This document shows, piece after piece, positions 1-9,326 of a DNA stretch of 39,120 nt (positions within the stretch are counted from its first letter, which is position 1; each line of letters begins with the position of its first letter). Where the stretch lies: assembly GCA_017643495.1 (NCBI GenBank), contig JAEPNK010000005.1, positions 1 through 39,120 on the forward strand, read 5' to 3'. The DNA comes from Rhizobiaceae bacterium. Its GTDB lineage: Bacteria > Pseudomonadota > Alphaproteobacteria > Rhizobiales > Rhizobiaceae. The translations under genes were made by a program, and so were the position numbers. The notes below the pieces were generated by a model. It did not search any database. It had not been told where the DNA came from and saw only the letters and a program-made list of their open reading frames with translations.

Positions 1-102
1 GAGCTGATCGTGCCAATCGCCATGGAAGAGCGCCTGCGCTTTGCTATCCGTGAAGGCGGACGTACCGTCGGAGCAGGCATCGTAGCTTCAATTATCGAGT
101 AA
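1..102 (+). CDS. tuf: Elongation factor Tu, C-terminal end (partial)
   Basis: The first 33 codons of the window read as the last part of EF-Tu domain 3, including [20 protein letters not shown] and the terminal IASIIE-like end, closing with TAA. EF-Tu is the GTPase that brings aminoacyl-tRNA to the ribosome. The upstream part lies outside the window. Its position directly before rpsJ is the usual alphaproteobacterial arrangement, in which the str and S10 operons are adjacent. The identity rests on a highly conserved tail and is nearly certain; whether the missing part is intact cannot be seen. Confidence 0.95.
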   Translation, partial: ELIVPIAMEERLRFAIREGGRTVGAGIVASIIE

Positions 103-110
103 ATGGCATT

Positions 111-137
111 CGCGGGTAGGGACCGTCTCTACCCGCG
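111..137 (+). promoter_or_regulatory. Strong hairpin between tuf and rpsJ
   Basis: CGCGGGTAGGGA (111-122) pairs with TCTCTACCCGCG (126-137) around a three-base loop, giving 12 pairs with one G-U. No T-tract follows, so it is not a classical terminator. It occupies half of the 53-nt tuf-rpsJ gap and ends 18 nt before the rpsJ start. It could be an RNA processing or stability element, or a control structure for the S10 genes. The pairing is seen in the sequence; the function is inference. Confidence 0.6.
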
Positions 138-155
138 GCTACAAGGATAAAAAAC

Positions 156-464
156 ATGAACGGCCAAAACATTCGAATCCGACTCAAGGCATTCGACCAC
201 CGCATTCTGGACAGTTCGACCAAGGAGATTGTCTCCACGGCAAAACGCACCGGAGCGCAGGTCAAGGGTCCTGTGCCGCTTCCAACACGTATCGAGCGTT
301 ACACGGTTAACCGTTCGCCGCACGTGAACAAGAAGAGCCGCGAGCAGTTCGAAATGCGTACGCACAAACGGCTTCTGGATATTGTCGACCCGACTCCCCA
401 GACAGTTGATGCTCTCATGAAGCTCGACCTGTCAGCCGGTGTTGATGTCGAAATCAAACTCTAA
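156..464 (+). CDS. rpsJ: 30S ribosomal protein S10
   Basis: The 102-residue product has the S10 pattern throughout: [19 protein letters not shown] at the start, [20 protein letters not shown] in the middle and [24 protein letters not shown] near the end. S10 sits in the head of the small subunit and, in bacteria studied, also pairs with NusB in transcription antitermination. The length is the family norm. An AAGGAT ribosome binding site precedes the ATG. It heads the S10 series here; a hairpin precedes it, and the next gene is 80 nt away. Confidence 0.98.
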   Translation: MNGQNIRIRLKAFDHRILDSSTKEIVSTAKRTGAQVKGPVPLPTRIERYTVNRSPHVNKKSREQFEMRTHKRLLDIVDPTPQTVDALMKLDLSAGVDVEIKL

Positions 465-469
465 TTGGT

Positions 470-484
470 CTGTCCTGAGGACAG
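470..484 (+). repeat. Short inverted repeat between rpsJ and rplC
   Basis: CTGTCC (470-475) and GGACAG (479-484) can form a 6-bp stem with a three-base TGA loop, starting 5 nt after the rpsJ stop codon. There is no T-tract. It may protect or define the rpsJ mRNA 3' end after processing; this is inference from position only. Confidence 0.4.
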
Positions 485-544
485 GCTGAACCAAGCTAAC
501 GGGAACTCTGGGCATGGACCTACTTCCCTAAAAGGAACGAAACA

Positions 545-1384
545 ATGCGTTCAGGCGTGATTGCGAAAAAGGTTGGGATGACCCGCGTTTACACCGATGA
601 AGGAGTAAATGTGCCGGTTACCGTTCTCCAAATGGAGAAGGTACAGGTCGTCGCCCAGCGCACGAAAGAAAAGAACGGTTATTTTGCAGTGCAACTTGGC
701 GCTGGCTTTGCCAAGGTGAAAAACACCACAAAGCCGATGCGCGGACATTTTGCTACTGCAAAAGTTGAGCCGAAAAGGAAAGTCGTGGAGTTCCGCGTTT
801 CTGAAGACAACCTGTTACCGGTTGGTGCAGAAATCATTGCTGCCCATTACATGCCTGGCCAGTTTGTCGACGTTACCGGTACAACAATCGGTAAAGGCTT
901 CCAGGGCGGTATGAAACGTCACAATTTTGGTGGCGGTCGTGCAACCCACGGTAACTCCATTTCACACCGTTCCCACGGTTCAACAGGCCAGTGTCAGGAT
1001 CCGGGCAAGGTATTCAAAGGCAAGAAAATGGCCGGTCACATGGGTGCAACCCGGGTGACTACGCAGAACATCCAGATTGTATCTGTTGATGTTGACCGCG
1101 GTCTTGTACTCGTCAAGGGAGCTGTTCCCGGGCCAAAAGGTGGTTGGGTTACACTCAAGGATGCCGTGAAAAAGCCGGTTCACCCTGATGCAATCTTCCC
1201 TGCTGCACGTCGTCGTGATGCAGAGGAAGCTTCAAAAGCCGCTGAGGCTGCCGAAGAGGCTTTGGCTGAAGCAGAAGCTGCAGAACTGGAAGCGCAACAA
1301 AAGGCTGAAGAAGCCGCTGCTGCAGAAGCCCGCGAAGAAATTGCGGCTGAGCAGTCAGACAACAATGAAGGGGGTGACAAGTAA
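545..1384 (+). CDS. rplC: 50S ribosomal protein L3 with long Ala/Glu tail
   Basis: L3 is an early-assembly protein whose loop reaches towards the peptidyl transferase centre. Residues 1 to about 210 are a standard L3, with [17 protein letters not shown] at the start and the conserved [21 protein letters not shown] and [27 protein letters not shown] stretches. The protein is 279 residues, against about 210 to 240 for most relatives: the last 60 or so residues are almost only Ala, Glu, Lys and Gln and should form a charged helix. An AAAGGAACG site precedes the ATG. Its stop overlaps the rplD start as TAATG. Confidence 0.97.
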   Translation: MRSGVIAKKVGMTRVYTDEGVNVPVTVLQMEKVQVVAQRTKEKNGYFAVQLGAGFAKVKNTTKPMRGHFATAKVEPKRKVVEFRVSEDNLLPVGAEIIAAHYMPGQFVDVTGTTIGKGFQGGMKRHNFGGGRATHGNSISHRSHGSTGQCQDPGKVFKGKKMAGHMGATRVTTQNIQIVSVDVDRGLVLVKGAVPGPKGGWVTLKDAVKKPVHPDAIFPAARRRDAEEASKAAEAAEEALAEAEAAELEAQQKAEEAAAAEAREEIAAEQSDNNEGGDK

Positions 1385-2004
1385 TGGAACTTGAAGTCAC
1401 CAAACTTGACGGCAAGAAGTCCGGTAAAGTGTCGCTCTCTGATGCGATTTTCGGCCTTGAAGTCCGTACCGACCTGCTTCATCGCATGGTTCGCTACCAG
1501 CTTGCAAAACGGCGTGCTGGCACACACGATGTCAAAAACCGTTCCGAAATTTCTGCGACTACCAAAAAAATGTATCGCCAGAAAGGTACCGGTAACGCAC
1601 GCCATTCCACAAAGAAGGCTCCGCAGTTTCGTGGCGGTGGCCGCGCATTTGGGCCAACCCCGCGTGACCATTCGTTCAGCCTTCCCAAGAAGGTTCGTGC
1701 ACTTGCACTTCGCCATGCATTGTCTTCCAAGCAGGCGGCTGAGCAGATTGTCGTTGTCGACGAACTGTCCATAAAGGATGCAAAGACCAGCGCCCTGCGC
1801 GGACAGCTTGCCGGACTGGGTCTTGAGAATGCACTTTTCATTGGCGGTTCAGAAATAGACGGCAACTTCCAGCTTGCTGCCCGCAACGTACCGCAGATCG
1901 ATGTTTTGCCAGTCCAGGGCATCAATGTTTACGACATACTGCGCCGTGAAAAACTTGTGCTTTCGAAGGCTGCTGTAGAGGCACTTGAGGAGCGTTTCAA
2001 ATGA
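1384..2004 (+). CDS. rplD: 50S ribosomal protein L4
   Basis: The 206-residue product matches L4, with the exit-tunnel loop signature [20 protein letters not shown] and [21 protein letters not shown]4 contributes to the polypeptide exit tunnel; in gammaproteobacteria it also represses its own operon, and whether that holds here cannot be read. The start codon shares one base with the rplC stop, and the end overlaps rplW by 4 nt (ATGA), so translation of L3, L4 and L23 is probably coupled. Confidence 0.98.
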   Translation: MELEVTKLDGKKSGKVSLSDAIFGLEVRTDLLHRMVRYQLAKRRAGTHDVKNRSEISATTKKMYRQKGTGNARHSTKKAPQFRGGGRAFGPTPRDHSFSLPKKVRALALRHALSSKQAAEQIVVVDELSIKDAKTSALRGQLAGLGLENALFIGGSEIDGNFQLAARNVPQIDVLPVQGINVYDILRREKLVLSKAAVEALEERFK

Positions 2005-2294
2005 CGGATGTACGCCATTACGATGTGATCGTTTCACCGGTCATTACGGAAAAAACCACCATGGCTTCAGAAGCTGACCAGGTTGTGTTCAACGTGGCCA
2101 AGACAGCAACGAAGCCGGAAATCAAGAAAGCGGTCGAAGCGCTGTTCGGTGTCAAGGTCAAGGCGGTTAACACGCTTGTTCGCAAGGGCAAGATAAAACG
2201 TTTCCGCGGTGTCAAGGGCAAGCAGAGCGACGTCAAGAAGGCAATTGTCACGCTTGTTGACGGTGAATCCATCAACGTGACGACAGGGCTCTAA
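2001..2294 (+). CDS. rplW: 50S ribosomal protein L23
   Basis: The 97-residue product starts [20 protein letters not shown] and contains [20 protein letters not shown] and [18 protein letters not shown], all typical of L23. L23 lies at the exit of the nascent-chain tunnel and is the docking site for trigger factor and the signal recognition particle. The start overlaps the rplD stop by 4 nt, and rplB follows after 11 nt with an AAGGAACAGG binding site. Confidence 0.98.
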   Translation: MTDVRHYDVIVSPVITEKTTMASEADQVVFNVAKTATKPEIKKAVEALFGVKVKAVNTLVRKGKIKRFRGVKGKQSDVKKAIVTLVDGESINVTTGL

Positions 2295-2305
2295 GGAACA
2301 GGAAC

Positions 2306-3145
2306 ATGCCACTTAGAAAATTCAATCCAAGGACGCCGGGCCAACGCCAGCTTGTGATCGTTGATCGCAGCGGCCTTCATCGCGGAAAGCCGGTAAAGAG
2401 CCTGACCGAAGGCCTGACCAAGTCAGGTGGCCGCAACAACAGGGGCCGTGTAACGGCTCGCCACATTGGTGGCGGTCACAAGCGGACTTACCGTATCATT
2501 GACTTCAAGCGTCTGAAGCGGGATGTGGAAGCCACGGTTGAACGGATCGAGTACGATCCGAACCGGACTGCATTTATCGCTTTGCTCAAGTACTCTGATG
2601 GTGAACTGTCTTACATTATCGCTCCACAGCGTCTGGCTGCCGGGGATAAGGTAATTGCTTCTGACAGCGCAGACATCAAGCCGGGCAACTGCATGCCAAT
2701 GCGTTCCATTCCGGTTGGTACCATCATTCACAATGTGGAAATGAAGCCAGGCAAAGGTGCACAGATTGCCCGTTCTGCCGGTGCTTATGTTCAACTGGTT
2801 GGTCGTGATGGGCCTTACGCGATCCTGCGGCTCAATTCTGGTGAACAGCGCCTTGTTCATGGTGAGTGCATTGCAACAATCGGTGCGGTGTCCAACCCTG
2901 ACAATGCCAACACTAACAAGGGCAAGGCTGGACGTTCACGCTGGCTCGGTCGCCGTCCATCGGTTCGTGGTGTTGCCATGAACCCGGTTGACCACCCGCA
3001 TGGTGGTGGTGAAGGCCGGACATCCGGTGGTCGTCACCCGGTGACGCCGTGGGGCAAGCCAACAAAGGGCAAGCGTACCCGCAAGAATTCGAAGTCTTCG
3101 GACAAACTCATCATGCGCTCACGTCATCAGCGCAAGAAACGATAG
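2306..3145 (+). CDS. rplB: 50S ribosomal protein L2
   Basis: The 279-residue product has the family length and the L2 hallmarks: [32 protein letters not shown] and the C-terminal [20 protein letters not shown] with the conserved histidine near residue 230 that lies close to the peptidyl transferase centre. L2 is needed for subunit association and peptide bond formation. It is followed after 9 nt by rpsS. Confidence 0.98.
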   Translation: MPLRKFNPRTPGQRQLVIVDRSGLHRGKPVKSLTEGLTKSGGRNNRGRVTARHIGGGHKRTYRIIDFKRLKRDVEATVERIEYDPNRTAFIALLKYSDGELSYIIAPQRLAAGDKVIASDSADIKPGNCMPMRSIPVGTIIHNVEMKPGKGAQIARSAGAYVQLVGRDGPYAILRLNSGEQRLVHGECIATIGAVSNPDNANTNKGKAGRSRWLGRRPSVRGVAMNPVDHPHGGGEGRTSGGRHPVTPWGKPTKGKRTRKNSKSSDKLIMRSRHQRKKR

Positions 3146-3154
3146 GAACAGCAA

Positions 3155-3433
3155 GTGGCACGTTCAGTTTGGAAAGGCCCTTTTGTGGATGGCTATCTCT
3201 TGAAGAAAGCCGACAAGGTTCGCGAAGGTGGCAGAAATGAAGTGATCAAGACCTGGAGCAGACGTTCTACGATCCTGCCGCAATTCGTGGGTCTGACATT
3301 CGGTGTCTACAACGGACAGAAGCACATTCCCGTGTCTGTTAACGAAGACATGGTAGGGCACAAGTTTGGCGAGTTTTCGCCAACCCGGACCTATTATGGT
3401 CACGGTGCCGACAAGAAAGCGAAGAGGAAGTAA
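3155..3433 (+). CDS. rpsS: 30S ribosomal protein S19 (GTG start)
   Basis: The 92-residue product begins [18 protein letters not shown] and has [17 protein letters not shown] and [20 protein letters not shown], which identifies S19 of the small-subunit head, where it contacts tRNA and S13. The start is GTG, preceded by AGGAACA at a good distance; no in-frame ATG lies near enough to be an alternative. rplV follows after 2 nt. Confidence 0.98.
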   Translation: MARSVWKGPFVDGYLLKKADKVREGGRNEVIKTWSRRSTILPQFVGLTFGVYNGQKHIPVSVNEDMVGHKFGEFSPTRTYYGHGADKKAKRK

Positions 3434-3435
3434 TC

Positions 3436-3819
3436 ATGGGCAAGCCTAAGCGCGAACGTGATTTGAAGGACAATGAGGCGCGTGCGGTAACCCGCACGAT
3501 CCGCACAAGTCCGCAAAAGCTGAACGATGTTGCCCGCCTCATTCGTGGCAAGAAGGTCAACAAGGCATTGGCTGACCTTGAGTTTTCTCATCGTCGTATC
3601 GCTGGTACCGTTCTGAAAACCCTTCAGTCGGCCATTGCTAACGCCGAGAACAACCATGATCTGGATGTGGACAGCCTGATTGTTGCGGAAGCATATGTCG
3701 GCAAGTCCATCACAATGAAACGATTCAGGGTTCGTGGCCGCGGTCGCACAAGCCGCATCCTGAAACCATTCTCGCATCTGACAATCGTCGTTCGGGAAGT
3801 TGAAGAGGAGGCCGCATAA
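3436..3819 (+). CDS. rplV: 50S ribosomal protein L22
   Basis: The 127-residue product carries [20 protein letters not shown] and the C-terminal [20 protein letters not shown] with HLTIVVRE, as expected for L22. Its long hairpin lines the exit tunnel opposite L4. The stop codon overlaps the next start (TAATG at 3817-3821), which suggests coupled translation with rpsC. Confidence 0.98.
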   Translation: MGKPKRERDLKDNEARAVTRTIRTSPQKLNDVARLIRGKKVNKALADLEFSHRRIAGTVLKTLQSAIANAENNHDLDVDSLIVAEAYVGKSITMKRFRVRGRGRTSRILKPFSHLTIVVREVEEEAA

Positions 3820-4526
3820 TGGGTCAGAAAGTCAATCCAATCGGAATGCGCCTCGGCATAAACCGTACCTGGGACTCCCGCTGGTTCGCTGGCAAGGACG
3901 AGTACGGCAAGCTTCTGCATGAAGATATTGAAATCCGTGAATTTCTGGAAAAGGAGCTCTCTGCAGCTTCGATTTCAAAGATTGTCATTGAGCGTCCGCA
4001 CAAGAAGTGCCGGATCACGATTTTCTCGGCTCGTCCGGGCATTATCATCGGCAAGAAGGGTGCAGACATTGAAAAGCTGCGCCGCAAGCTGAGCACAATG
4101 ACTTCTTCGGAAGTTCACATCAACATTAATGAAGTCCGCAAGCCGGAGATCGATGCGACGATTGTCGCCCAGTCGATTGCTCAACAGCTTGAACGCCGGG
4201 TTGCTTTCCGTCGCGCCATGAAGCGTGCTGTGCAATCAGCCATGCGTCTTGGGGCTCTGGGTATCCGGATCAACTGTTCGGGACGTCTTGGCGGCGCGGA
4301 AATTGCCCGGATGGAATGGTATCGCGAAGGCCGTGTGCCATTGCATACACTACGTGCAGACATTGATTATGGCACAGCATCCGCCTCTACCGCTTACGGG
4401 ATCTGTGGCGTCAAAGTCTGGATTTTCAAGGGTGAGATTTTCGAACACGACCCAATGGCATCCGAACGCCGTGGTAATGAAGCGCAAGAGCAGGGCGGTG
4501 GCGGAAACCGTCGTCAGAACGCTTAA
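3819..4526 (+). CDS. rpsC: 30S ribosomal protein S3
   Basis: The 235-residue product begins [20 protein letters not shown] and has a KH RNA-binding domain with the GIIIGKKG loop at about residues 74-81. The C-terminal half contains [20 protein letters not shown] and [19 protein letters not shown], which form the mRNA entry region together with S4 and S5. The last 20 residues are Gly-, Arg- and Gln-rich and look disordered. The start overlaps the rplV stop by one base. Confidence 0.98.
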   Translation: MGQKVNPIGMRLGINRTWDSRWFAGKDEYGKLLHEDIEIREFLEKELSAASISKIVIERPHKKCRITIFSARPGIIIGKKGADIEKLRRKLSTMTSSEVHININEVRKPEIDATIVAQSIAQQLERRVAFRRAMKRAVQSAMRLGALGIRINCSGRLGGAEIARMEWYREGRVPLHTLRADIDYGTASASTAYGICGVKVWIFKGEIFEHDPMASERRGNEAQEQGGGGNRRQNA

Positions 4527-4550
4527 GCAAGAGAACGGGATTAAAAAACA

Positions 4551-4964
4551 ATGTTGCAGCCAAAGCGCACAAAATTCCGAAAGGCACACAAGGGCCGGAT
4601 TCGTGGCGTCGCAAAGGGCGGTGCACAACTGACATTTGGTGCCTATGGCATCAAGGCCCAAGAGCCTGAGCGGGTGACTGCCCGTCAGATCGAGGCGGCT
4701 CGTCGTGCGATTACCCGCCACATGAAACGGGCCGGTCGTGTATGGATCAGGATCTTCCCTGATCTGCCGGTAACATCGAAGCCGACCGAAGTCCGTATGG
4801 GTAAGGGTAAGGGTTCTGTTGATTATTGGGCAGCCCGTGTCAAGCCTGGCCGGATCATGTTCGAGATTGACGGCGTATCAGAAGAAGTTGCCCGTGAAGC
4901 GCTTCGTCTCGGTGCACAGAAGCTTCCGGTCAAGACCCGGTTTGTAAGTCGCATTGCCGACTGA
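4551..4964 (+). CDS. rplP: 50S ribosomal protein L16
   Basis: The 137-residue product has [19 protein letters not shown] at the start and the L16 signatures [20 protein letters not shown] and [20 protein letters not shown]16 organises the tRNA-binding A-site region of the large subunit. Length is normal for the family. rpmC lies 28 nt downstream. Confidence 0.98.
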   Translation: MLQPKRTKFRKAHKGRIRGVAKGGAQLTFGAYGIKAQEPERVTARQIEAARRAITRHMKRAGRVWIRIFPDLPVTSKPTEVRMGKGKGSVDYWAARVKPGRIMFEIDGVSEEVAREALRLGAQKLPVKTRFVSRIAD

Positions 4965-4992
4965 TTGAAGATTTGAAAGAAGAGGTTTTGCC

Positions 4993-5196
4993 ATGAAGGC
5001 CGGCGAAATTCGTACCAAAACTGCTGACGAGCTTGTAACCGAACTCGAAGCGCTGAAAAAAGAGCAGTTCAACCTGCGATTCCAGCGTGCAACGGGTCAA
5101 ATCGAGAACACAGCACGTATGCGTCAAGTCCGTCGTGACATTGCCCGCATCCACACAATTGCTGCCGAAAAGCAGCGCAACGAAGCAAAGGCCTGA
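4993..5196 (+). CDS. rpmC: 50S ribosomal protein L29
   Basis: The 67-residue product starts [20 protein letters not shown] and has [28 protein letters not shown], the two-helix L29 pattern. L29 lies beside L23 at the tunnel exit. A GAAGAGG site lies before the ATG. The stop codon is placed in the loop of a small hairpin (see the repeat at 5188-5205). Confidence 0.97.
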   Translation: MKAGEIRTKTADELVTELEALKKEQFNLRFQRATGQIENTARMRQVRRDIARIHTIAAEKQRNEAKA

Positions 5197-5205
5197 AAAG
5201 GCCTT
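5188..5205 (+). repeat. Hairpin with GAAA loop over the rpmC stop codon
   Basis: AAGGCCT (5188-5194) and AGGCCTT (5199-5205) form a perfect 7-bp stem closed by GAAA, a GNRA-type tetraloop. The rpmC TGA (5194-5196) starts on the last paired base and runs into the loop. There is no T-tract, so termination is unlikely; an effect on ribosome passage or mRNA processing between L29 and S17 is possible. The structure is seen; the role is inference. Confidence 0.5.
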
Positions 5206-5222
5206 AAAGGAAAGTAAGAGAC

Positions 5223-5459
5223 ATGCCAAAACGCGTTCTGCAGGGCACTGTTGTAAGTGACAAGAACGACAAGACGGTCGTCGTCAAGGTCGAGCGCCGG
5301 TTTACCCACCCGCTCTTCAAGAAGACTGTACGTCGTACGAAAAACTACAAGGCCCATGACGAGGCAAACGTGAAAAAGGTCGGCGATGAGGTTTTCATCG
5401 AGGAATGCCGCCCGATTTCAAAAGACAAGCGCTGGATCGTTATTGAGGGTCAGGCGTAA
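5223..5459 (+). CDS. rpsQ: 30S ribosomal protein S17
   Basis: The 78-residue product begins [20 protein letters not shown] and has [20 protein letters not shown] and [17 protein letters not shown], as in S17. S17 is a primary 16S rRNA binder of the 5' domain. The start is preceded by AAGGAAAG. It is followed by a 63-nt gap containing a hairpin. Confidence 0.98.
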   Translation: MPKRVLQGTVVSDKNDKTVVVKVERRFTHPLFKKTVRRTKNYKAHDEANVKKVGDEVFIEECRPISKDKRWIVIEGQA

Positions 5460-5473
5460 GAGATGGACAGGCC

Positions 5474-5494
5474 CCGACCGTGGTTTCCGGTCGG
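5474..5494 (+). repeat. Inverted repeat between rpsQ and rplN
   Basis: CCGACCG (5474-5480) and CGGTCGG (5488-5494) form a perfect 7-bp stem with a 7-base loop in the 63-nt gap. An A-rich stretch follows instead of a T-tract, so it is not an intrinsic terminator on this strand. Its position between two cistrons suggests a processing or stability element. Confidence 0.45.
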
Positions 5495-5522
5495 ATAATC
5501 AGAAAAAAGAAGGTAGCCAGTC

Positions 5523-5891
5523 ATGATTCAGATGCAAACAAATCTCGATGTCGCCGACAATTCCGGCGCTCGTCGTGTTATGTGCATCAAGGTGCTGGGC
5601 GGTTCCAAAAGGAAATACGCTTCAGTTGGTGACATAATCGTGGTTTCAGTGAAAGAAGCCATTCCGCGCGGCCGGGTGAAAAAAGGCCAGGTCATGAAAG
5701 CTGTTGTGGTCCGTACGGCTCAGTCTCTGCGTCGGCCAGACGGTAGCGAAATTCGTTTTGATGGCAATGCTGCAGTTATCGTGGATAACAAGAGTGAGCC
5801 GGTTGGCACTCGTATCTTCGGGCCCGTTCCGCGTGAACTGCGTGCCAAGAAGCATATGAAGATCATCTCGCTGGCACCAGAAGTGCTGTAA
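5523..5891 (+). CDS. rplN: 50S ribosomal protein L14
   Basis: The 122-residue product starts [20 protein letters not shown] and contains [20 protein letters not shown] and [20 protein letters not shown], the full L14 pattern and length. L14 forms part of the intersubunit bridge and is the binding site of the silencing factor RsfS. rplX follows after 12 nt. Confidence 0.98.
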   Translation: MIQMQTNLDVADNSGARRVMCIKVLGGSKRKYASVGDIIVVSVKEAIPRGRVKKGQVMKAVVVRTAQSLRRPDGSEIRFDGNAAVIVDNKSEPVGTRIFGPVPRELRAKKHMKIISLAPEVL

Positions 5892-5903
5892 GGGGTAGGG
5901 ATC

Positions 5904-6218
5904 ATGCAAAAGCTGAAAAAAGGCGACAATGTTGTCGTATTGACTGGCAAGGACAAGGGCCGTACAGGCCAGATCGTGACAATGCTTCCCCGTGAGGGGA
6001 AAGCTGTGGTGCAGGGCATCAACATGATCAAGCGTCACCAGAAACAGACTGCCCAGCAAGAGGGCGGAATTACAACACGTGAAGCGGCGATCCAGGTTTC
6101 AAACCTCGCTCTTGTTGACCCAAAGGACGGCAAGGCCACTCGTGTTGGGTTCAAAACAATGGATGATGGCCGCAAGGTCCGCATCTCCAAACGCTCCGGA
6201 GAAGTAATCGATGGCTGA
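5904..6218 (+). CDS. rplX: 50S ribosomal protein L24
   Basis: The 104-residue product has a KOW motif at residues 5-28 ([20 protein letters not shown]), then [20 protein letters not shown] and the usual C-terminal [21 protein letters not shown]24 starts assembly of the large subunit by binding the 5' end of 23S rRNA. Its end overlaps rplE by 8 nt, so the two are probably translationally coupled. Confidence 0.98.
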   Translation: MQKLKKGDNVVVLTGKDKGRTGQIVTMLPREGKAVVQGINMIKRHQKQTAQQEGGITTREAAIQVSNLALVDPKDGKATRVGFKTMDDGRKVRISKRSGEVIDG

Positions 6219-6777
6219 TACCAATTACGTACCACGCCTGCGCAAGCATTATGATGATGCTGTTCGGGGTAAGATGCTGGAACAATTCGGATACAAGAAT
6301 CCGATGGAAGTTCCAAAGATTGAAAAGATTGTGCTGAACATGGGTGTTGGTGAGACAACCCAGGATTCCAAGAAGGCACAAATTGCAGCTGACGACCTGA
6401 CAATGATTGCCGGTCAGAAAGCGCAAGTGACACATGCTCGCAAGTCTGTTGCCACCTTCAAGGTGCGTGAAGGCATGCCACTGGGTGCCAAGGTTACTCT
6501 CCGTGGTTCCCGCATGTATGAATTTATTGATCGCCTGGTTACCGTTGCGCTTCCGCGTGTACGGGACTTTCGCGGCCTTAACCCGAAAAGCTTTGATGGT
6601 CGTGGCAACTTTGCCATGGGTATCAAGGAACACATCGTGTTTCCGGAAATCAACTACGACAAGGTAGATCAGATCTGGGGCATGGACGTAATCGTTTGTA
6701 CGACTGCGAAGACGGATGATGAAGCACGGGCTCTGCTGACAGAGTTCAACTTCCCATTCCAGAAACGTGGGCAGTAA
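6211..6777 (+). CDS. rplE: 50S ribosomal protein L5
   Basis: The 188-residue product has [40 protein letters not shown] and [20 protein letters not shown], diagnostic for L5. L5 binds 5S rRNA with L18 and contacts S13 across the subunit interface. It is slightly longer than many L5 proteins, with a short polar C-terminal end. It overlaps rplX by 8 nt and is followed by a 29-nt gap. Confidence 0.98.
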   Translation: MADTNYVPRLRKHYDDAVRGKMLEQFGYKNPMEVPKIEKIVLNMGVGETTQDSKKAQIAADDLTMIAGQKAQVTHARKSVATFKVREGMPLGAKVTLRGSRMYEFIDRLVTVALPRVRDFRGLNPKSFDGRGNFAMGIKEHIVFPEINYDKVDQIWGMDVIVCTTAKTDDEARALLTEFNFPFQKRGQ

Positions 6778-6806
6778 CGGCAAGCGTGAAACAGAGGAAA
6801 GATTGA

Positions 6807-7112
6807 ATGGCTAAGGTTAGCGCATTTACCAAGAACAAACGCCGGGCACGCAAGGCTGCCAACGGCGCGGAGAAGCGTGCGGCTCTCAAGAAGATCATCA
6901 TGAACCGTGATCTGCCTATCGAAGAACGCTTCAAGGCACAGCTCAAAATGAACGAGCTGCCACGCGATACTTCCCGTATCCGCGTTCGCAATCGTTGTGA
7001 GGTTACCGGTCGTCCGCGCGGTTACTATCGCAAACTCAAGATGTCACGGATTGCGCTGCGCGAACTGGGTTCGATCGGCAAGATCCCTGGTCTCGTCAAG
7101 TCAAGCTGGTAA
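6807..7112 (+). CDS. rpsN: 30S ribosomal protein S14, zinc-free long form
   Basis: The 101-residue product begins [20 protein letters not shown] and ends [20 protein letters not shown] with RIALRELG and PGLVKSSW. Only one cysteine is present in the place where the short S14 form has two CxxC pairs, so this is the long form that binds no zinc. S14 sits in the 30S head. The start has a GAGGAAAG binding site. Confidence 0.98.
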   Translation: MAKVSAFTKNKRRARKAANGAEKRAALKKIIMNRDLPIEERFKAQLKMNELPRDTSRIRVRNRCEVTGRPRGYYRKLKMSRIALRELGSIGKIPGLVKSSW

Positions 7113-7124
7113 GGAATATACGAT

Positions 7125-7523
7125 ATGTCCATGAGCGATCCTCTCGGCGATATGCTGACCCGTATTCGCAACGGCTTGATGCGCAACAAGACAAAGATTT
7201 CGAGCCCTGCATCGAAATTGCGCGCAAACGTTTGTGAAGTTCTCAAATCCGAAGGTTACATCCGTGACTATGCCCAGGTTGATTTTGAAGACGGCAAGTC
7301 CGAAATCGAAATCGAGCTGAAATATTTTGAAGGTGCGCCGGTCATTCGCGAGATTTCTCGTGTTTCCCGTCCCGGCCTTCGGGTGTATTCTTCAGTCAAG
7401 TCCATTCCCAATGTTGCTAACGGACTTGGCATCAACATTCTCTCAACGCCAAAAGGCGTGATGGCAGATCATGAAGCTCGCTCGCAAAATGTCGGCGGTG
7501 AGATTCTCTGCCGCGTCTTTTAA
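7125..7523 (+). CDS. rpsH: 30S ribosomal protein S8
   Basis: The 132-residue product has [20 protein letters not shown] at the start, and [40 protein letters not shown] and GGEILCRVF at the end, as in S8. S8 binds the central domain of 16S rRNA; in E. coli it also represses the spc operon. An AAGGAATA site precedes the start, and rplF follows after 19 nt. Confidence 0.98.
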   Translation: MSMSDPLGDMLTRIRNGLMRNKTKISSPASKLRANVCEVLKSEGYIRDYAQVDFEDGKSEIEIELKYFEGAPVIREISRVSRPGLRVYSSVKSIPNVANGLGINILSTPKGVMADHEARSQNVGGEILCRVF

Positions 7524-7542
7524 CGGAACGGGGTGAAGAAAT

Positions 7543-8076
7543 ATGTCTCGCATAGGTAAAAAGCCGGTTGCTGTCCCTGAAGGGGTAACGGCGACCGTTG
7601 AAGGCCAGACGGTTACTGCCAAGGGACCGAAAGGTGAATTGCAGTTTGTCGTAAACGATGAAGTGCTCGTGAAAATGGAAGACGGACAAGTCTCCGTGGA
7701 TCCTCGTGACGATACAAAACTTGCGCGGTCCCGTTGGGGCCTGTCGCGCACCATGGTTTCAAACATCATGGAAGGTGTCAAAAACGGGTTTGAGAAGAAG
7801 CTGGAAATCAATGGTGTTGGTTATCGTGCAGCAATGCAGGGCGCCAATGTTCAGCTTTCACTCGGCTTTTCACATGAAGTGATCTATGAAGCTCCGGAAG
7901 GCATCTCCATAGCTTGTCCGAAACCAACCGAAATTGTTGTTTCCGGCATCGACAAGCAGAAGGTTGGCCAGGTAGCTGCTGAAATCCGAAGCTATCGTCC
8001 ACCCGAGCCATACAAGGGCAAGGGCATCAAATACGCGGACGAGATGATTTTCCGCAAGGAAGGCAAGAAGAAGTAA
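7543..8076 (+). CDS. rplF: 50S ribosomal protein L6
   Basis: The 177-residue product starts [20 protein letters not shown] and has [20 protein letters not shown] and the C-terminal [19 protein letters not shown], typical of L6. L6 lies near the elongation-factor binding site. It is the normal length with two tandem L6 folds. rplR begins one base after its stop codon. Confidence 0.98.
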   Translation: MSRIGKKPVAVPEGVTATVEGQTVTAKGPKGELQFVVNDEVLVKMEDGQVSVDPRDDTKLARSRWGLSRTMVSNIMEGVKNGFEKKLEINGVGYRAAMQGANVQLSLGFSHEVIYEAPEGISIACPKPTEIVVSGIDKQKVGQVAAEIRSYRPPEPYKGKGIKYADEMIFRKEGKKK

Positions 8077-8077
8077 G

Positions 8078-8434
8078 ATGGGCAAGAAACTCAATACTGA
8101 GCAGCGCCGTGTTTTGCGCGTCCGCCGCTCTCTCAAAAAGGTTGCAAACGGCCGTCCACGTCTGAGCGTTCACCGTTCTGCGCAGCATATTTATGCGCAG
8201 GTTATTGATGACAATGCAGGCCATACGCTTGCTTCTGCCTCAACGCTTGAAAAGGATTTCAAGGGCAAGGCCGGTGGTAATGTGACCGCAGCCCAGGAAA
8301 TTGGCAAGCTCGTTGCAGAGCGTGCAACCAAGGCAGGTGTCAGCGAAGTCATTTTCGACCGTGGACCATACATTTATCACGGCCGGGTAAAAGCGCTCGC
8401 AGATGCTGCACGTGAGGGCGGCCTGAGCTTCTGA
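8078..8434 (+). CDS. rplR: 50S ribosomal protein L18
   Basis: The 118-residue product has [36 protein letters not shown] and ends [20 protein letters not shown] with EGGLSF, a standard L18. It binds 5S rRNA together with L5. The one-base gap after rplF suggests coupled translation; a 109-nt gap follows. Confidence 0.98.
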   Translation: MGKKLNTEQRRVLRVRRSLKKVANGRPRLSVHRSAQHIYAQVIDDNAGHTLASASTLEKDFKGKAGGNVTAAQEIGKLVAERATKAGVSEVIFDRGPYIYHGRVKALADAAREGGLSF

Positions 8435-8450
8435 TTGTTGCAAATCGGAT

Positions 8451-8490
8451 ATGACAGGCCATTGGCCTTCCTGATGCTTCCCCCCGGGGG
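8451..8490 (+). repeat. GC-rich palindromes in the rplR-rpsE gap
   Basis: The 109-nt gap contains CAGGCC-ATT-GGCCTTCCTG, which folds into a short hairpin, followed by the perfect palindrome CCCCCGGGGG (8481-8490). An open reading frame of rpsE could begin at GTG 8490, inside this palindrome, but the S5 start is further down. No T-tract follows. It is probably untranslated spacer RNA with a structural role; function unknown. Confidence 0.4.
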
Positions 8491-8543
8491 TGTGTCAACA
8501 CAGACTTGAAACGTGCTACCGGAAAAGAACAAGGAACAGGATA

Positions 8544-9101
8544 ATGGCACCTCGTGAAAACTCCCGTAACCGGGATCGCGATGAGAAGGACAGCGAGTTT
8601 GTTGACAAGCTCGTCCACATCAACCGCGTTGCAAAAGTTGTAAAGGGTGGTCGTCGCTTCGGCTTCGCTGCTCTTGTTGTTGTAGGCGACCAGAAAGGTC
8701 GGGTTGGTTTCGGTCACGGCAAGGCCCGTGAAGTGCCGGAAGCCATCCGCAAGGCTACGGAAAGCGCCAAGCGGGACATGATTTTTGTTCCATTGCGCTC
8801 AGGTCGCACATTGCACCATGATGTGAACGGTCGCCATGGCGCAGGCAAGGTCTTCCTCCGTGCTGCTCCTGCCGGTACCGGTATCATTGCAGGTGGCCCG
8901 ATGCGTGCTGTTTTCGAAACACTCGGTATACAGGACATTGTGGCCAAGTCTCTTGGTTCATCCAATGCCTACAACATGGTTCGCGCGACATTCGATGCTC
9001 TCAAGAACCAGATGCATCCCAAAGACATTGCCGCACAGCGCGGCCTCAAATATTCAACCCTTCAGGAGCGTCGTCGCGACCTGATTGGTTCTGAAGACTA
9101 A
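8544..9101 (+). CDS. rpsE: 30S ribosomal protein S5
   Basis: From ATG 8544 the product has 185 residues and starts [20 protein letters not shown]. The S5 signatures follow: [40 protein letters not shown] and [21 protein letters not shown]5 helps define decoding accuracy and mRNA entry. The reading frame is open 18 codons further up to GTG 8490, but that part is not S5-like and the AAGGAACAGG binding site lies directly before 8544, so the shorter start is chosen. Confidence 0.97.
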   Translation: MAPRENSRNRDRDEKDSEFVDKLVHINRVAKVVKGGRRFGFAALVVVGDQKGRVGFGHGKAREVPEAIRKATESAKRDMIFVPLRSGRTLHHDVNGRHGAGKVFLRAAPAGTGIIAGGPMRAVFETLGIQDIVAKSLGSSNAYNMVRATFDALKNQMHPKDIAAQRGLKYSTLQERRRDLIGSED

Positions 9102-9112
9102 GGGCAACGACC

Positions 9113-9307
9113 ATGGCAGACAAAAAAACCATTATTGTTCAGCAGACAGGAAGCCCGCTACGCCGTTCAGGTGACCAGCGTGCAACCTTGATTGGCCTTG
9201 GCCTCAACAAATTGAACCGTCGCGCAACACTCGAAGATACTCCAGCCGTTCGCGGGATGATCCGCAAGGTGTCCCATATGGTGCGTATCGTCGAAGAAAA
9301 CGCCTGA
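9113..9307 (+). CDS. rpmD: 50S ribosomal protein L30
   Basis: The 64-residue product has [29 protein letters not shown] and [17 protein letters not shown], the short bacterial L30 pattern. L30 is a small peripheral large-subunit protein that some bacteria lack. It lies 11 nt after rpsE and 19 nt before rplO, as is usual for the spc cluster. Confidence 0.97.
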   Translation: MADKKTIIVQQTGSPLRRSGDQRATLIGLGLNKLNRRATLEDTPAVRGMIRKVSHMVRIVEENA

Positions 9308-9326
9308 GCGCACAGGAGCTAGTAAC

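Noticed and set aside
1180-1716. Open frame of 178 codons on the - strand across rplC and rplD
   Set aside because: It lies fully antisense to two certain ribosomal genes, its protein is low-complexity Ser/Ala, and no binding site or family feature supports it.
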